Shown in pieces: positions 55,301 through 63,572 of a DNA stretch of 64,000 bases. Within the stretch, counting starts at the first letter, position 1; every line of letters starts with the position of its first letter. The notes beneath the pieces are model-generated. The model saw only the letters and a program-made list of their open reading frames with translations, was not told the DNA's origin and did no database searches. A program made the position numbers and the translations under genes. This stretch comes from Neoarius graeffei (Eukaryota; Chordata; Actinopteri; Siluriformes; Ariidae): contig NC_083575.1 in NCBI RefSeq assembly GCF_027579695.1, forward strand, positions 66,749,154 to 66,813,153. The letters run 5' to 3'.

Positions 55301-58300
55301 TTCTGTGCTCCACCCACCTCCAACTATTTCTACAGTGGTGCTGAAACCCAGGACGGAGCACAGAAGAGAACAGCCTCATGGAGTCTTCCCCCTTCAAGAA
55401 CCTGGTCCATGCCCTCGCCACAGCCCAATAGAGTCAGCACTAGGTGCTGGTTGCCCTCCGGAAGGAGCAGGAACAATGGTTCGAAGCCCTGGTGCTGGCG
55501 CAGCAGGAAGATCGCCAGGCGTTCCGGCACCTACTCGCGTCGGCGGGGTCCACCACCGCCGCGGACCCGCCCCACCTCACCCTAATGAAGATGGGTCCGC
55601 AGGACGACCCCAAAGCCTTTCTCGCTCTTTTTGAGCGAGCAGCAGAGGCATGAGGTTGGCCGGTGGAACAGCGCGGCGCGCCTCCTCCCCTACAGCTCCC
55701 CACCAACAGCCGGCTGGTCTACACCGACCTCCACAGGGCCGTCCTCCAATGTGTGGGGCGCACCCCGGAGCAACAACGGCAGTGCTTCCGTGCATTGCGC
55801 CTGGAGGAGATCGGCCGGCCAGCCGTTTGCGTCTGGCCAGCAACTCCGGGATGCATGCCGGCGGTGGCTATGGGCCGACAACCGCGATGCTGAGGGAATC
55901 AACGTGATGGCGACTTCTGGAAGGAACAGTGGAGTGGGTCCAGTGCCATCGCCCGGCGTCGCTGGATCAGGCCATCGTGCTGGCGGAGGACCATATGGTG
56001 GCTGTTCCGATGGCAGGACAGCATGTCTCCTCTTCTCCCCTCTTTCTCTCTCTCTCTCTCTCTCTCCCCCCCCTTCTGTTCCTCGTCCTGGCTCCATTCC
56101 CCCACCCCGGAGGTGGGGGCCGGCTCCACCCCAGCTGGCCCGCCGCACCCGCAGTGCCCTACTGTTTCTTACGTCCTTGTCTGTGTCTCTTCCCCCCCCT
56201 CCCCTCAGGTGAGTGAGCTCTGGAACACCGGTGCAGAGGGAGAGCCTGGGCCGGTATGCTGGCACTGTGGGGAGCCGGGGCACCTCCAGCATCAGTGCTC
56301 GGCGATGGAGGTGGGCACGGTGGTCCAGATCCCCGACGCGCCAGGGACCGCCCTCGATCGGGCCGGAGCGTATCACATACCGGTGAGTATCCAAGGGGAT
56401 GCGTATCAGGCTTTGGTGGACTCCGGCTGTAATCAGACCTCAATCCACCAAAGCCTGGTGCAAGACAAGGCATTGGGGAGAGCACAATTGGCGAAAGTGT
56501 TGTGTGCACGGGGATGTTCACAACTACCCTTTAGTGTCGGTCCACATTCTATTTTGAGGGGAGAAATTTAGGAGTAAAGGCTGCGGTTAATCCTCACCTT
56601 ACCCACTCGATAATTTTGGGGACTGATTGGCCGGGATTTAGGGTATTAATGGCACATATAGTGAAGAGTGGGGCCTGCCATAATTTAGCGGGGGGAGGTC
56701 TTGGTGTGACATTGGCGGGAGCAGCTGTCACAGAGCTGTCTACATCATCACCGCGTCAAAGTGAGGAGCAGCAGGCTCCTCCTCCCTCTCTCGGGGAATC
56801 CCTCGTGGATTTTCTGTTAGAGCAGTCGCGAGACGAAACTCTGCGGCATGCGTTTGACCAAGTGAGAATAATCGATGGTCAAACGCTCCAGCCAAATGCC
56901 ACCCTGTCCTTCCCCTATTTTTCCGTCATTAAGGATAGATTATACCAAGTGACACAGGACACTCAGAGTAGGGACCCGATAACACAGTTTTTGATCCCAA
57001 AGAGCCGCCGGGAATTTATATTCCAGGCACCTCACTTTAATCCCATGGCCGGACACTTGGGGTAGGATAAAATACTAGCCCGAATAATGGCCCGGTTCTA
57101 TTGGCCAGGGATTCGCGGCGATGTCCGTAGGTGGTGTACAGCATGCCGCGAATGCCAGTTAGTAAATCCCGTGGCCATTCCAAAAGCGCCTTTGCGCCCT
57201 CTGCCATTAATAGAGACCCCGTTTGAAAGAATTGGGATGGATCTCATCGGGCCATTAGATCAGTCAACACGAGGATAATCGCTTTATTTTAGTTCTGGTG
57301 GACTATGCAACGCGATATCCAGAAGCAGTGCCTCTTCACAACATCTCAGCACGTAGTATTGCAGAAGCGCTCTTCCGCGTCATCTCCTGAGTTGGAATCC
57401 CCAAAGAGATTCTGACTGATCAAGGCACTACGTTTGTCACGCACACTGCACAAACTGTATGGTTTACTGGGAATTAAGCCTATCTGCACCAGCATTTATT
57501 ACCCACAAACGGATTGGCTTAGTTGAATGGTTCAATCGCACCCTCAAGAACATAATTAGGAAATTTGTAAGCGAGGATGCACACAACTGGGATAAATGGC
57601 TTGGGCCCCTGTTATTTGCAGTGCGAGAGATCCCACAAGCCTCCACGGGGTTCTCCCCATTCGAATTATTATACGGGCATAAGCCACGTGGCATTCTCGA
57701 TGTGCTGCAGGAAAATTGGGAGGAGGGACCTTCAACAAGTAAAAATGAAATTCAACACGTTATTGACCTGCGCGGGAATTCACACCGGGAGATAAAGTAC
57801 TCGTGTTGTTGTCCACGTTGAGCTCCAAATTGATCGCCAGATGGCAAGGACTCTTTGAGGTCACACGGCGAGTCGGGTATGTCGACTATGAGGTGAGGCG
57901 AATGGACAGGGGTGGGGCGGTACAGATTTACCACCTCAATCTGTTAAAACTTTAGAACAAGGAGGTCCCCGCGGCGTTGGTGTCACTAGTTCCAGAGAAG
58001 GAGGAGAAGCCGGAGGTTCAAAAAGGAAAATTGACATCGCTCACCGCTCCGGTCCCCTGTGGAGATCACCTCTCCCCGACCCAACTCACGGAGGCCGCCC
58101 AGTTGCAGACAGAATTTTCTGACGTGTTCTTGCGCCTGCCTGGCCACACCCACCTCATAGAACACCACATTGAGACGCCCCCGGGGGTAGTAATGCGCAG
58201 CCACCCTTACAGACTGCCCGAACACAAAAAAAAAGGTGGTTCGGGAAGAACTCAAGGCCATACTCGAAATGGGCATCGTCGAGGAGTCCCACAGTGACTG

Positions 58301-61300
58301 GAGCAGCCTGGTGGTCTTGGTTCCCAAGGCCGACGGGTCGGTCCAGTTCTGTGTGGACTATAGAAAAGTCAACGCAGTGTCTAAATTCGATGCGTACCCA
58401 ATGCCTCGTATTGACAAGTTGCTCGATCGACTAGGTACGGCTCATTTTTATTCGACACTGGATTTGACAAAGGGATATTGGCAGATCCCCTTGACTCCAT
58501 TATCCTGAGAGAAAATGGCCTTTTCCACACCATTTGGCTTACACCAGTTCGTCACACTTCCTTTTGGGCTGTTTGGGGCACCCGCTATGTTCCAGCGGCT
58601 TATGGATAGGGTCCTCCACCCCCACGCCACCTACGTGGCCGCATACTTGGACGATATCATTATTTATAGTAATGACTGGCCGCAACACTTAGACCACCTA
58701 AGGGCCGTCCTTAGGTCGCTGAGGTGAGCGGGTCTCACAGCCAACCCGAAGAAGTGTGCGATTGGGCAGGTGGAAGCACGGTATCTGAGCGTCCACTTGG
58801 GCAATGGGCAGGTGTGTCCCCAAATCAATAAGACAGCAGCGATTGCGGCCTGCCCGAGGCCCAAGACCAAAAAGGGGGTGAGACAGTTCCTGGGGCTGGC
58901 TGGATACTATCATAGGTTTATACCTAATTATTCAGACGTCACCAGCCCGCTGACTGATCTCACTATAAAGGGGGCACCAGATCCAGTCCAGTGGACGGAG
59001 CAATGCCAGCGGGCTTTTTCTGAGGTAAAGGCTGCACTGTGTGGGGGTCACTGTTACACTCCCCTGACTTTTCTCTCATCCTTGCAAACAGACGCGTCGG
59101 ACAGAGGGCTGGGGGCTGTTCTGTCCCAGGAGGTGGAGGACCATCCAGTGCTGTACATCAGCCAGAAGCTGTCGGTGCGTGAGGGCAGGTACAGCACAAT
59201 AGAAAAGGAATGCCTTGCCATCAAGTGGGCAGTCCTTGCCCTCCGCTACTACTTGCTGGGGTGCCCTTTCACCCTCTGTTCGGACCATGCGCCCCTGCAG
59301 TGGCTCCACCGCATGAAGGATGCCAACGCGGGATCACCCATTGGTATCTGGCACTCCAGCCATTTAAGTTTGAGGTGGTCCACAAGCCGGGGGCGCAGAT
59401 GGTCGTGGCGGATTTCCTCTCCCGTGGGGGGGGGGGGGGGTGTCTGTGAATGGAGGGCGGAGTCAGGGAAGGTAAGTGGCAGAATCGCTGCACCTGACGT
59501 GAATTAATCTGTGTTTGTGTGTCTCCCCCAGTGACCGCGCCCTATAAAAGGAGAGAGAGAGCAGAGAAAGGGAGCGCTCCCCAACCTGGACACTTGTATG
59601 CGTGTGTGTGGGCGAGCAAAGTAAGCCGCTGAAAAGCGCAAAAATAAAAGTGTTTGTAAGAACTCAATTCTGGCCTGCCATGCTTCTGTGCTCCACCCAC
59701 CTCCAACTCTTTCTACAGGGGGGTTTTCTACTAAAGATCTATGTTGTACACATTAATTAGTGGAATTGCATTTGAAAACAAACAGTAAATAATAAAAATA
59801 CAGTAAATAGCCCTATTCCACAACTGTAGTAATCCATATTATATCAAGAACCGCTCAACTAAGTAAAGAGAAACGACATCCATCATTACTTTAAGACATG
59901 AAGTAGAATCAGTGTTTGAATCAAAGTTTGAGCACCCAAATTTTGTAAAAATTGAGGACAATACTCAGCACAAGAAAAAGTAAGGGAGCCCTCAACGATC
60001 CTTGACAAAGAAGAAAAACAAGATCAGCAAAAGATCAAGACAGGTAATTACCAAAAACAAGGATGATCATTGGTGTGGCCTTTTGCAGATGGAAATCATT
60101 GATGAGGGCTCATCAATGTTTTCAAAGTGACACTGAATTGGACTTTTTCTGTTGGACTGCTGAACTGAGCCTACTAATCTAAATGCAAATCTCTCATATA
60201 CACGTGCATAGGTGCAAGTTTGCTGCAAATATTTTACTTTTGTAAAAGGTATTCACTAATATTCAAAAATATTCATCTACAATAAAACTCTACCACAACA
60301 CGGAGCACACTGAGCTATTTTGCATGGAAGTTTTTACACACTGAATAACTAAATACAATTTCTAAATATTTACTTAAAGTAAAAGGTGACGGGCAACTTG
60401 ATATGGTTATAGATGACGATGACATCATTGTGGAAGTTACAACCCCAAAATTGTAAAAGTAAAATTCTGTAAAAGTTGGGATGCTGTGTAAAGAAAGCAC
60501 AACTTTATTCATCACACACTTGCGAAATTCCTCTCTGCATTTAACCCATCTGAAGCAGTGAACACACACCCAGAGCAGTGGGCAGCCATGCTAACAGCAC
60601 CCAGGGAGCAGTTGGGAGTTAGGTGCCTCGCTCAAGGGCACCTCAGCCCAAGGCTGTCCCATATTAACCTCACCACATGTCTTTGAACTGTAGGGGAAAC
60701 TGGAGCACCCGGAGGAAACCCACACAGACGCGGGGAGAACATGCAAGCTCCGCACCCGCCAGCCGCTGGGCTTGAACCCAGAACCTTCTTGCTGTGAGGC
60801 GACCGTGCTAACCACTTACACCACCGTGCCGCCAGTGGTGTAAGTGGTTAGCAATGTAATAAAACATAAATAAAAACAGAATGCGATGATTTGCAAATCC
60901 TTTCTGACCTATATTCAACTGAATACTATCCAAAGACAAGATTTTTTTAATGTTCAAAATTGATAAACTTTGTTTTTGGCAAATATTTGCTCATTTGGTG
61001 ATGCAGTGGTTTGCACTGTTACCTCACAGCAAGAAGGTTCTGGATTCGAACCTCATGACTGACAAGGGCCTTTCAGTATGGAGTTTGCATGTTCTCCCTA
61101 GGTCTGTGTGGGTTTCCTCTGGGTGTTCCGGTTTCCCCTACAGTTCAAAGACATACAGGTTAGGCAAAATACCCAGCCACTGGGTTTGTACAAAACAGTG
61201 CATACTTGGTGCTGGTCCTAAACCCAGATAGATTTGAAAGCCCAGTGTGAGATTGATGTGAGCTAAACTGGTTATTAACCTTCTAAAAATAAAGTCTCCA

Positions 61301-63033
61301 GATTGTGAATTTGATGCCTGCTACATGTTCCAAAAAAGTTGAGACAGGGGCATGTTTACCACTGTGTTCCATTACCTTTTCGGTAAGTATTTGGGAACGG
61401 AGGACATGAATTGGTGAAGTTTTGAACATGAAATTCTCAGCTCAGTTGAGCTCGGGTCCAAAAAATTCAATGGTGTTTCTGGATGTTGATGTTTGGCTTT
61501 TGCTTTGCATTTGGAGCTTCAGCAATGAACTGTGTTTACCAACAACAGTTTTCTGAAGTGTTTCTAAGCCCATGTAGTAATATCCTTTTTACAGTCATGT
61601 TGGTTTTTAATGCAGCGTCACAGGTGTTGAACGTTGGTTTTCGGCCTTGTCTCTTACATGCAGAGATTTCTCTGGATTCTCTGAATCTTTTGATGATATT
61701 ATGGATTGTCGATGGTGAAATCCTTAAATTCCTTGCAATTGTACATTGAGAAACGTTTTTCTTCAACCATTGGACTATCTGCACACGCAGTTTTTCACAA
61801 AGTGATGAACCTTGCCCCATCCTTGCTTGTGAATGGCTGAGCCTTTCCAATTACTGGTTAACCTGTAGAATGTTTTAAACAGCTGGGGTTTATTTTTTGA
61901 GCATTCCACAACTTTCCCAGTCTTTCGTTGCCCGTCCCAACGTTTTTAGTGTTGCAGGCATCAAATTCAGAAGGAGTGTATATTTACAAAAAACAAATAG
62001 TTTGAACATTTAAATATATTGTTTTTGTATTCCATTCAATGGAATATAGGTTAAAATAATTTGCAAATCATCGCATTCTGTTTTATTTACATTTTTCACA
62101 GCATCCCAACTTTTGTGGAAGTGAGATTGTGCACTATGGTCCCCTGAGTCCCACTGTACATTGTAATACATGCTTGGACAGGGAAGGCTGAGAGAGAGGC
62201 ATTCAGTTGGTTGTAAACCTGCAAGCTCACCACTAGATGCCAAATCCCAAATAATGTACCTTGAACATAAGCCTTTAGGACTGTTAATTTTCTGTGTGTC
62301 TATATTTTACATATAGGACAGAAAGAATTTTACTGACATTCTTAAGGTAAGTTTACCTTTGCATAATATAATATAAATCACCACACTCAGAGTTATAGTC
62401 TTGCTCAAAAGCTGTTTTGTTTGTAAATGTGTTTTGAAAGTACCTGAAAATACAGTCTAGATTCCCACAGCTATTTTCCTAACTTCACAGGCTGCTGTGG
62501 GAGATTTGCCTATTCAAGAGGTGTGTTACTGTAAGACAACAAAGAAACTGCTAGTGCGTTTGCTTGATACATGCGACAGGTACAGGAGACTCTAATAAAC
62601 AATGAAAAGAGAACTATGTACAAGATTATTCTGTTCACTTTAATACATCATGTAGTGGAATCTAGTTAAAAATTCACATTAAATTATGATGATGACGACA
62701 CTATTTGGCCATGAAAACTGCATATTATTTAAATCAACACAGTTCTGATGCACAGTTTGCAAATTACATATTTGTTCTTCAAAAAGTAGGCAACTCTATT
62801 TCCAAAAATATCCAGACTTCATTATGAACGATTATAATCATCATCATTTGGTTAAAGGTCCATGCTCACTTCCCTGAGTCCGATGACCGAGTCTCTGCTG
62901 AAAAGTGAAGACAGCGGAAGGATCAAGAGCCTTATCATCACAGTGAAAGGAGCACCAACGTCACAGCCAGGATATGACTTTTACTCCCGTAACTTTGCAC
63001 CGTGGGTCGGAATCCCTGAAGATCCAGTGACTG
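40293..63033 (+). CDS. pbld: PBLD, phenazine-biosynthesis-like domain protein (seven exons, 3' end beyond window)
   Basis: Host gene. PBLD proteins have the PhzF/DapF-like two-lobed isomerase fold; the enzymatic substrate in vertebrates is not established. The coding parts 40293-40376, 40474-40573, 48874-48972, 49053-49162, 62317-62346, 62491-62579 and 62858-63033 join in frame (688 nt, about 229 codons), all with GT/AG borders. The order of motifs matches the family: [20 protein letters not shown] (Glu equivalent to the PhzF catalytic Glu), [11 protein letters not shown] (conserved His), [21 protein letters not shown] (conserved Asp). The human protein has 288 residues, so roughly 55-60 C-terminal residues are missing here. 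Introns 2 and 4 carry nested transposons. No frame disruption is seen, so the gene looks functional. Confidence 0.93.
40474..40573 (+). CDS. pbld: PBLD coding exon 2
   Basis: Acceptor TATCCAG, donor CAG|GTAGTC. Encodes [20 protein letters not shown] and [13 protein letters not shown]. Contains the conserved Glu. Ends in phase 1. Intron 1 is 97 bp. Confidence 0.93.
40574..41633. other. PBLD intron 2, first part: no element resolved
   Basis: AT-rich intron. 40980-41170 is more GC-rich with scattered CCAGG motifs and may be a degraded repeat, but I recognise no family and no coding frame. Confidence 0.5.
42240..42335 (+). pseudogene. First exon of ZMYM1-like hAT transposase (hAT5b)
   Basis: ATG at 42240 encodes [18 protein letters not shown] and ends VTDFFK at donor AAG|GTAAGG (42336). 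It is parallel to the exon at 23938-24034. No later exon is recognised before the LINE insertion or after it, so the transposase is largely deleted. Confidence 0.65.
43253..43465 (-). pseudogene. RTE-like ORF C-terminus
   Basis: The minus strand encodes [40 protein letters not shown] and FEQLLQLL, the C-terminal region of RTE-type proteins. It is the continuation of the RT fragment at 44124-44938 after the inserted DNA element. Confidence 0.75.
43466..44137. mobile_element. Non-autonomous DNA element inside the RTE-like LINE
   Basis: CAGGGTTTTTTCTAGAAAAA on one side and a weaker inverted counterpart (TTTAGACGAAAGCCTG) on the other are flanked by GCAGG repeats (43461-43465 and about 44138-44142). 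The interior has GAGGGCGC / GGGCGCAGCGCCC motifs near each end, a G19-A-G tract (43528-43548) with a C14 tract (43566-43579), and no coding frame. The LINE protein resumes exactly across it. Confidence 0.65.
44124..44938 (-). pseudogene. RTE-like reverse transcriptase fragment
   Basis: The minus strand encodes [20 protein letters not shown], the counterpart of the usual TRQGCPLSP motif, then [20 protein letters not shown] with intact catalytic YADD (about 44735), [15 protein letters not shown], the thumb segment [10 protein letters not shown], and [13 protein letters not shown]. It runs open for 255 residues to the DNA-element junction at about 44138, where the coding sequence jumps to 43460. 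Confidence 0.85.
45409..45624 (+). pseudogene. First exon of hAT5 transposase with BED finger
   Basis: [20 protein letters not shown], then [20 protein letters not shown] and the BED finger [10 protein letters not shown] followed by SNLRKHVE, ending at donor GAG|GTAAGT (45625). The ATG lies in the duplicated target CAGACATG, so the hAT5b insertion left a usable start codon on this side. The second exon with the catalytic core is absent. Confidence 0.75.
45645..46045. mobile_element. 401-bp non-autonomous hAT in the hAT5 transposase intron
   Basis: Inverted ends CACGGGCGCAGATA and TATCTGCGCCCTTG are flanked by a perfect 8-bp duplication ATCATAAT (45637-45644 and 46046-46053). GTCCCACCC / GTCCCCCCC motifs lie near both ends. 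No coding sequence. It starts 20 bp after the splice donor of the hAT5 exon. Confidence 0.93.
46779..48744 (+). mobile_element. Tc1/mariner-like element, decayed
   Basis: Ends CAGCCCTGATTCAAAAAAAG and CTTTTTTGGACTTGGGGTTG are flanked by TA (46777-46778 and 48745-48746). GAATTTGATGCCTGCAGCAC and GTTGGGACAAGAGCAAC mark a widespread fish family. + strand remnants of the transposase include a start-of-domain segment near 47675-47770 and, from about 48130, [14 protein letters not shown] and WPACHPLKM (the usual DWPACSPDLSPIENVW block with its DD(E/D) residue lost). The stretch 47115-47600 is unrelated sequence and may be a further insertion. Confidence 0.75.
48874..48972 (+). CDS. pbld: PBLD coding exon 3
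   Basis: Acceptor TTTTCCAG. Encodes [20 protein letters not shown] and [12 protein letters not shown]. Donor AA|GTAAAA at 48973. Ends in phase 1. Intron 2, upstream, is 8300 bp and full of transposons. Confidence 0.93.
49053..49162 (+). CDS. pbld: PBLD coding exon 4
   Basis: Acceptor TTATTTCTCAG. Encodes [20 protein letters not shown], then [16 protein letters not shown]. Donor CAG|GTACAG. Phase 0. Intron 3 is only 80 bp. Confidence 0.93.
49263..49740. repeat. Dispersed repeat with two tandem units
   Basis: Starts CTAGATAGAACTCGACGCCA and ends GGTGGTGGAGGCATAA; GGGGATGCCTCCGCC near the start mirrors GCCTCC/GGAGGC near the end. The interior holds two copies of a unit of about 140 bp (GACATTTGACCTCACAGT ... 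GAAATTCCTTTCATT ... GTTCACAAGG) at 49358-49498 and 49501-49650. A GGACGGACGGAC stretch follows. No coding capacity. Likely a non-autonomous DNA element. Confidence 0.7.
50200..51480 (+). pseudogene. ZBED5-like hAT transposase, N-terminal half
   Basis: BED finger at 50531-50610 ([28 protein letters not shown]), then [20 protein letters not shown] and, after a frame shift near 50950, the catalytic core: [20 protein letters not shown] (first Asp), [20 protein letters not shown] (second Asp) and [14 protein letters not shown], continuing to [17 protein letters not shown]. At 51480 the frame is cut by the TTAA element. Stop codons near 50738 and 50951 add further damage. ZBED5 is itself a domesticated relative; this copy is a transposon, given the inverted ends. 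Confidence 0.85.
51843..51887 (+). pseudogene. THAP-like domain start, truncated
   Basis: ATG at 51843 encodes [14 protein letters not shown] and then meets TGA. M-P-x-x-C-x4-G-C-x-N is the usual start of THAP zinc-finger domains, found in Kolobok and P-element transposases. Only the first pair of Cys is present. Short, so chance similarity is possible. Confidence 0.4.
52444..52743 (-). pseudogene. P2X7-like acidic N-terminal fragment
   Basis: Minus-strand ATG at 52743 encodes [20 protein letters not shown], then [20 protein letters not shown] and [20 protein letters not shown]. The (V/I)QPYxFEP motif plus an acidic tract followed by R-L is the usual lead-in to the Cys-rich P2X7 intracellular-type domain found in many free-standing proteins of fish and invertebrates. 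Here the frame departs where the WCxCG segment would begin. A splice donor could lie near the RRLEDL codons. No ion-channel sequence is present, so this is not the P2RX7 receptor gene. Confidence 0.55.
52969..53702 (+). pseudogene. ZBED5-like hAT transposase, C-terminal half
   Basis: Continues the hAT6 protein: [40 protein letters not shown], the linker [20 protein letters not shown], and the C-terminal dimerisation segment [27 protein letters not shown]. The frame is open for 244 residues to a TAA at 53700-53702, slightly beyond the usual end. Well preserved compared with the N-terminal half. Confidence 0.85.
54002..54030. repeat. Perfect 14-bp palindrome at the right end of hAT6
   Basis: GATGATGACATAAG and its exact reverse complement flank a single T, directly adjoining the hAT6 terminus (the first G is the last base of the element). 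Confidence 0.95.
54031..55018. other. PBLD intron 4: microsatellites and a dispersed repeat, no gene
   Basis: Holds (TTA)n at 54366-54394, CACACACA runs near 54459-54487, and at about 54805-54967 a segment (CTTATCCGGGGCCGGGTCAC ... GAACACCGAGGTGTTCCCAG) that I recognise as a common fish dispersed repeat in fragment form. Confidence 0.55.
55019..55334 (+). repeat. 5' LTR of older Gmr1-type element
   Basis: TGTGGCAG to TTTCTACA, 316 bp. TATA box TATAAAAA at 55149-55156 and poly(A) signal AATAAA at 55258-55263 lie in the expected order. GTGGTGCTGAAACCC, the primer-binding region shared with the younger copy, follows at once. Confidence 0.9.
55378..55915 (+). pseudogene. gag: Gag remnant (older Gmr1-type element)
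   Basis: ATGGAGTCTTCC at 55378 starts the same MESSPF sequence as the younger copy. A TAG follows within 20 codons and another after that. [20 protein letters not shown] and [16 protein letters not shown] are recognisable, with frame changes after 55650. Confidence 0.8.
56023..57800 (+). pseudogene. pol: Zinc knuckle, protease and integrase (older Gmr1-type element)
   Basis: Intact CCHC knuckle [14 protein letters not shown] (about 56260), protease [14 protein letters not shown] (about 56408), integrase zinc domain [10 protein letters not shown] to CTACREC (57035-57155), integrase core [12 protein letters not shown] and [13 protein letters not shown], then [16 protein letters not shown] and the start of the GPF/Y region. 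Several stops (for example at 57063 and after STRG) break it. Integrase precedes RT. Confidence 0.87.
57960..59440 (+). pseudogene. pol: Reverse transcriptase and RNase H (older Gmr1-type element)
   Basis: [20 protein letters not shown] (58150), then [38 protein letters not shown] with a TGA at 58506, [12 protein letters not shown] with intact catalytic YLDD (about 58645), [20 protein letters not shown], RNase [15 protein letters not shown] and [14 protein letters not shown]. The frame is lost near 59330. The end runs into a G-tract that is the polypurine primer. Confidence 0.88.
59440..59717 (+). repeat. 3' LTR of older Gmr1-type element, 5'-truncated
   Basis: Starts after a run of G (59426-59439) at TCTGTGAATGG. 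About 30 bp present at the start of the 5' LTR (TGTGGCAGCAGGGGCGTGGT onward) are missing. It ends TTCTACA. TATA-like CTATAAAAGG and AATAAA are retained. Confidence 0.85.
59718..60439. other. PBLD intron 4, no gene seen
   Basis: AT-rich sequence with no convincing coding frame or complete repeat. Confidence 0.5.
60500..60833 (-). repeat. tRNA-related SINE, minus orientation
   Basis: Read on the minus strand: GGCGGCACGGTGGTGTAAGT GGTTAGC head with A-box-like TGGTGTAAGTGG and B-box GGTTCAAGCCC, then TTGCATGTTCTCCCCGCGTC and the GGTGCCCTTGAGCGAGG block, ending in a region close to TGAATAAAGTTGTGCTTTC. This is a widespread fish repeat. Confidence 0.8.
60807..60852. repeat. Perfect 18-bp inverted repeat at SINE head
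   Basis: GCTAACCACTTACACCAC (60807-60824) and its exact reverse complement (60835-60852) are separated by 10 bases. The first arm is the SINE head; the second is an inverted copy of the head that lies outside the SINE. Confidence 0.95.
60997..61235 (+). repeat. tRNA-related SINE, plus orientation
   Basis: TTGGTGATGCAGTGGTTTGC head, B-box-like GGATTCGAACC, TTTGCATGTTCTCCCTAGGT and the tail GCATACTTGGTGCTGGTCCT AAACCCAGATAG. Same head family as the SINE at 60500-60833 but a different 3' part. Confidence 0.75.
61536..61850 (-). pseudogene. Tc1/mariner-like transposase, HTH region
   Basis: The minus strand encodes [40 protein letters not shown] and [20 protein letters not shown], a paired helix-turn-helix DNA-binding region, followed by [19 protein letters not shown]. 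The catalytic domain is lost; 61440-61540 retains only scraps. Confidence 0.7.
62317..62346 (+). CDS. pbld: PBLD coding exon 5 (30 bp)
   Basis: Micro-exon with acceptor TTACATATAG and donor AAG|GTAAGT, encoding [10 protein letters not shown], which aligns with the DFHEVEDLIK segment of the human protein. Phase 0 at both ends. Intron 4, upstream, is 13,154 bp. Confidence 0.85.
62491..62579 (+). CDS. pbld: PBLD coding exon 6
   Basis: Acceptor CTTCACAG, donor CAG|GTACAG. Encodes [20 protein letters not shown] and LVRLLDTCD. Ends in phase 2. Confidence 0.92.
62858..63033 (+). CDS. pbld: PBLD coding exon 7
   Basis: Acceptor GGTTAAAG. Encodes [32 protein letters not shown], then [20 protein letters not shown]. 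Donor ACTG|GTAAAC at 63034. The conserved Asp of EDPVTG is present. The following exon, expected to begin with the S-A-H segment, is not in the window. Confidence 0.92.
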
Positions 63034-63572
63034 GTAAACTCGTACCCCTTACACTAGGGAGTTACACAGGGACAAAATCCTGTCATTGTCCCCAGCATGC
63101 AAAACACCATCCCCACAGGCTCCCTATCTGAATTTAGTCTCATTTCGTAGACATGTCTTTTGTGCTCTACAATTTTTTTGCAATTGTATATAAACCAAAT
63201 TGGTTTTCAGTATTGCACAAATTGCAAATGTCTATACATTAGTTCTTTATGCAATAGTCATTCAACACTTTCAGAACATTTTTTTTAACTTATAAACAGA
63301 AGTTATATAATGAAAACTTTTATAATGCTACACATTGCTGGAAGATACTAGATACTTTATTTACTAAAACACTGCAGCTATTTGGCTGAATTACATTTAA
63401 AGCTCATAGGCAACGGTTTAAATTTTATGCACATTTGAAACTTTATATGTTAAAAAATCCTCTGTAATTTTCTTCTGGTCCCAAGAAGTATTGTTAATAA
63501 GTAATAATTAAAACTAGACTGCATTTCTGCAGAGAAAAAGCAAAAAGTGTGCTTGCTGAGCTATAGCAGAAC
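63034..63572. other. PBLD intron 7, no gene seen
   Basis: Begins with donor GTAAAC. AT-rich, no exon-like match to the remaining PBLD C-terminus. Confidence 0.6.

Larger units (their letters stand above)
55019..59717 (+). mobile_element. Gmr1-type Ty3/gypsy retrotransposon (older copy)
   Basis: 5' LTR 55019-55334, then gag, zinc knuckle, protease, integrase, reverse transcriptase, RNase H, and 3' LTR ending 59717. Same domain order as the copy at 17887-22785: integrase before RT. Flanks are GGGGG on both sides, compatible with a 5-bp duplication but low in information. The two LTRs differ at a dozen or more sites plus indels, and the coding region has many stops, so it is older. It lies in PBLD intron 4 in the gene's orientation. 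Confidence 0.9.
60440..62129 (-). mobile_element. Tc1/mariner-like element, decayed, with two SINEs
   Basis: CAACCCCAAAATTG (60440, preceded by TA) and CAACTTTTGTGGAAGTGAGATTG (ending 62129) are inverted ends of the same fish family as 46779-48744; GATGATTTGCAAATCC and TTTGCAAATCATCGCATTCTG are the matching subterminal parts. The transposase is on the minus strand. The right target TA is changed to TG. Confidence 0.75.

Noticed and set aside
55330..56521. Minus-strand open frames opposite the older Gmr1 gag
   Set aside because: They are antisense shadows; the sense strand has recognisable gag and zinc-knuckle motifs.
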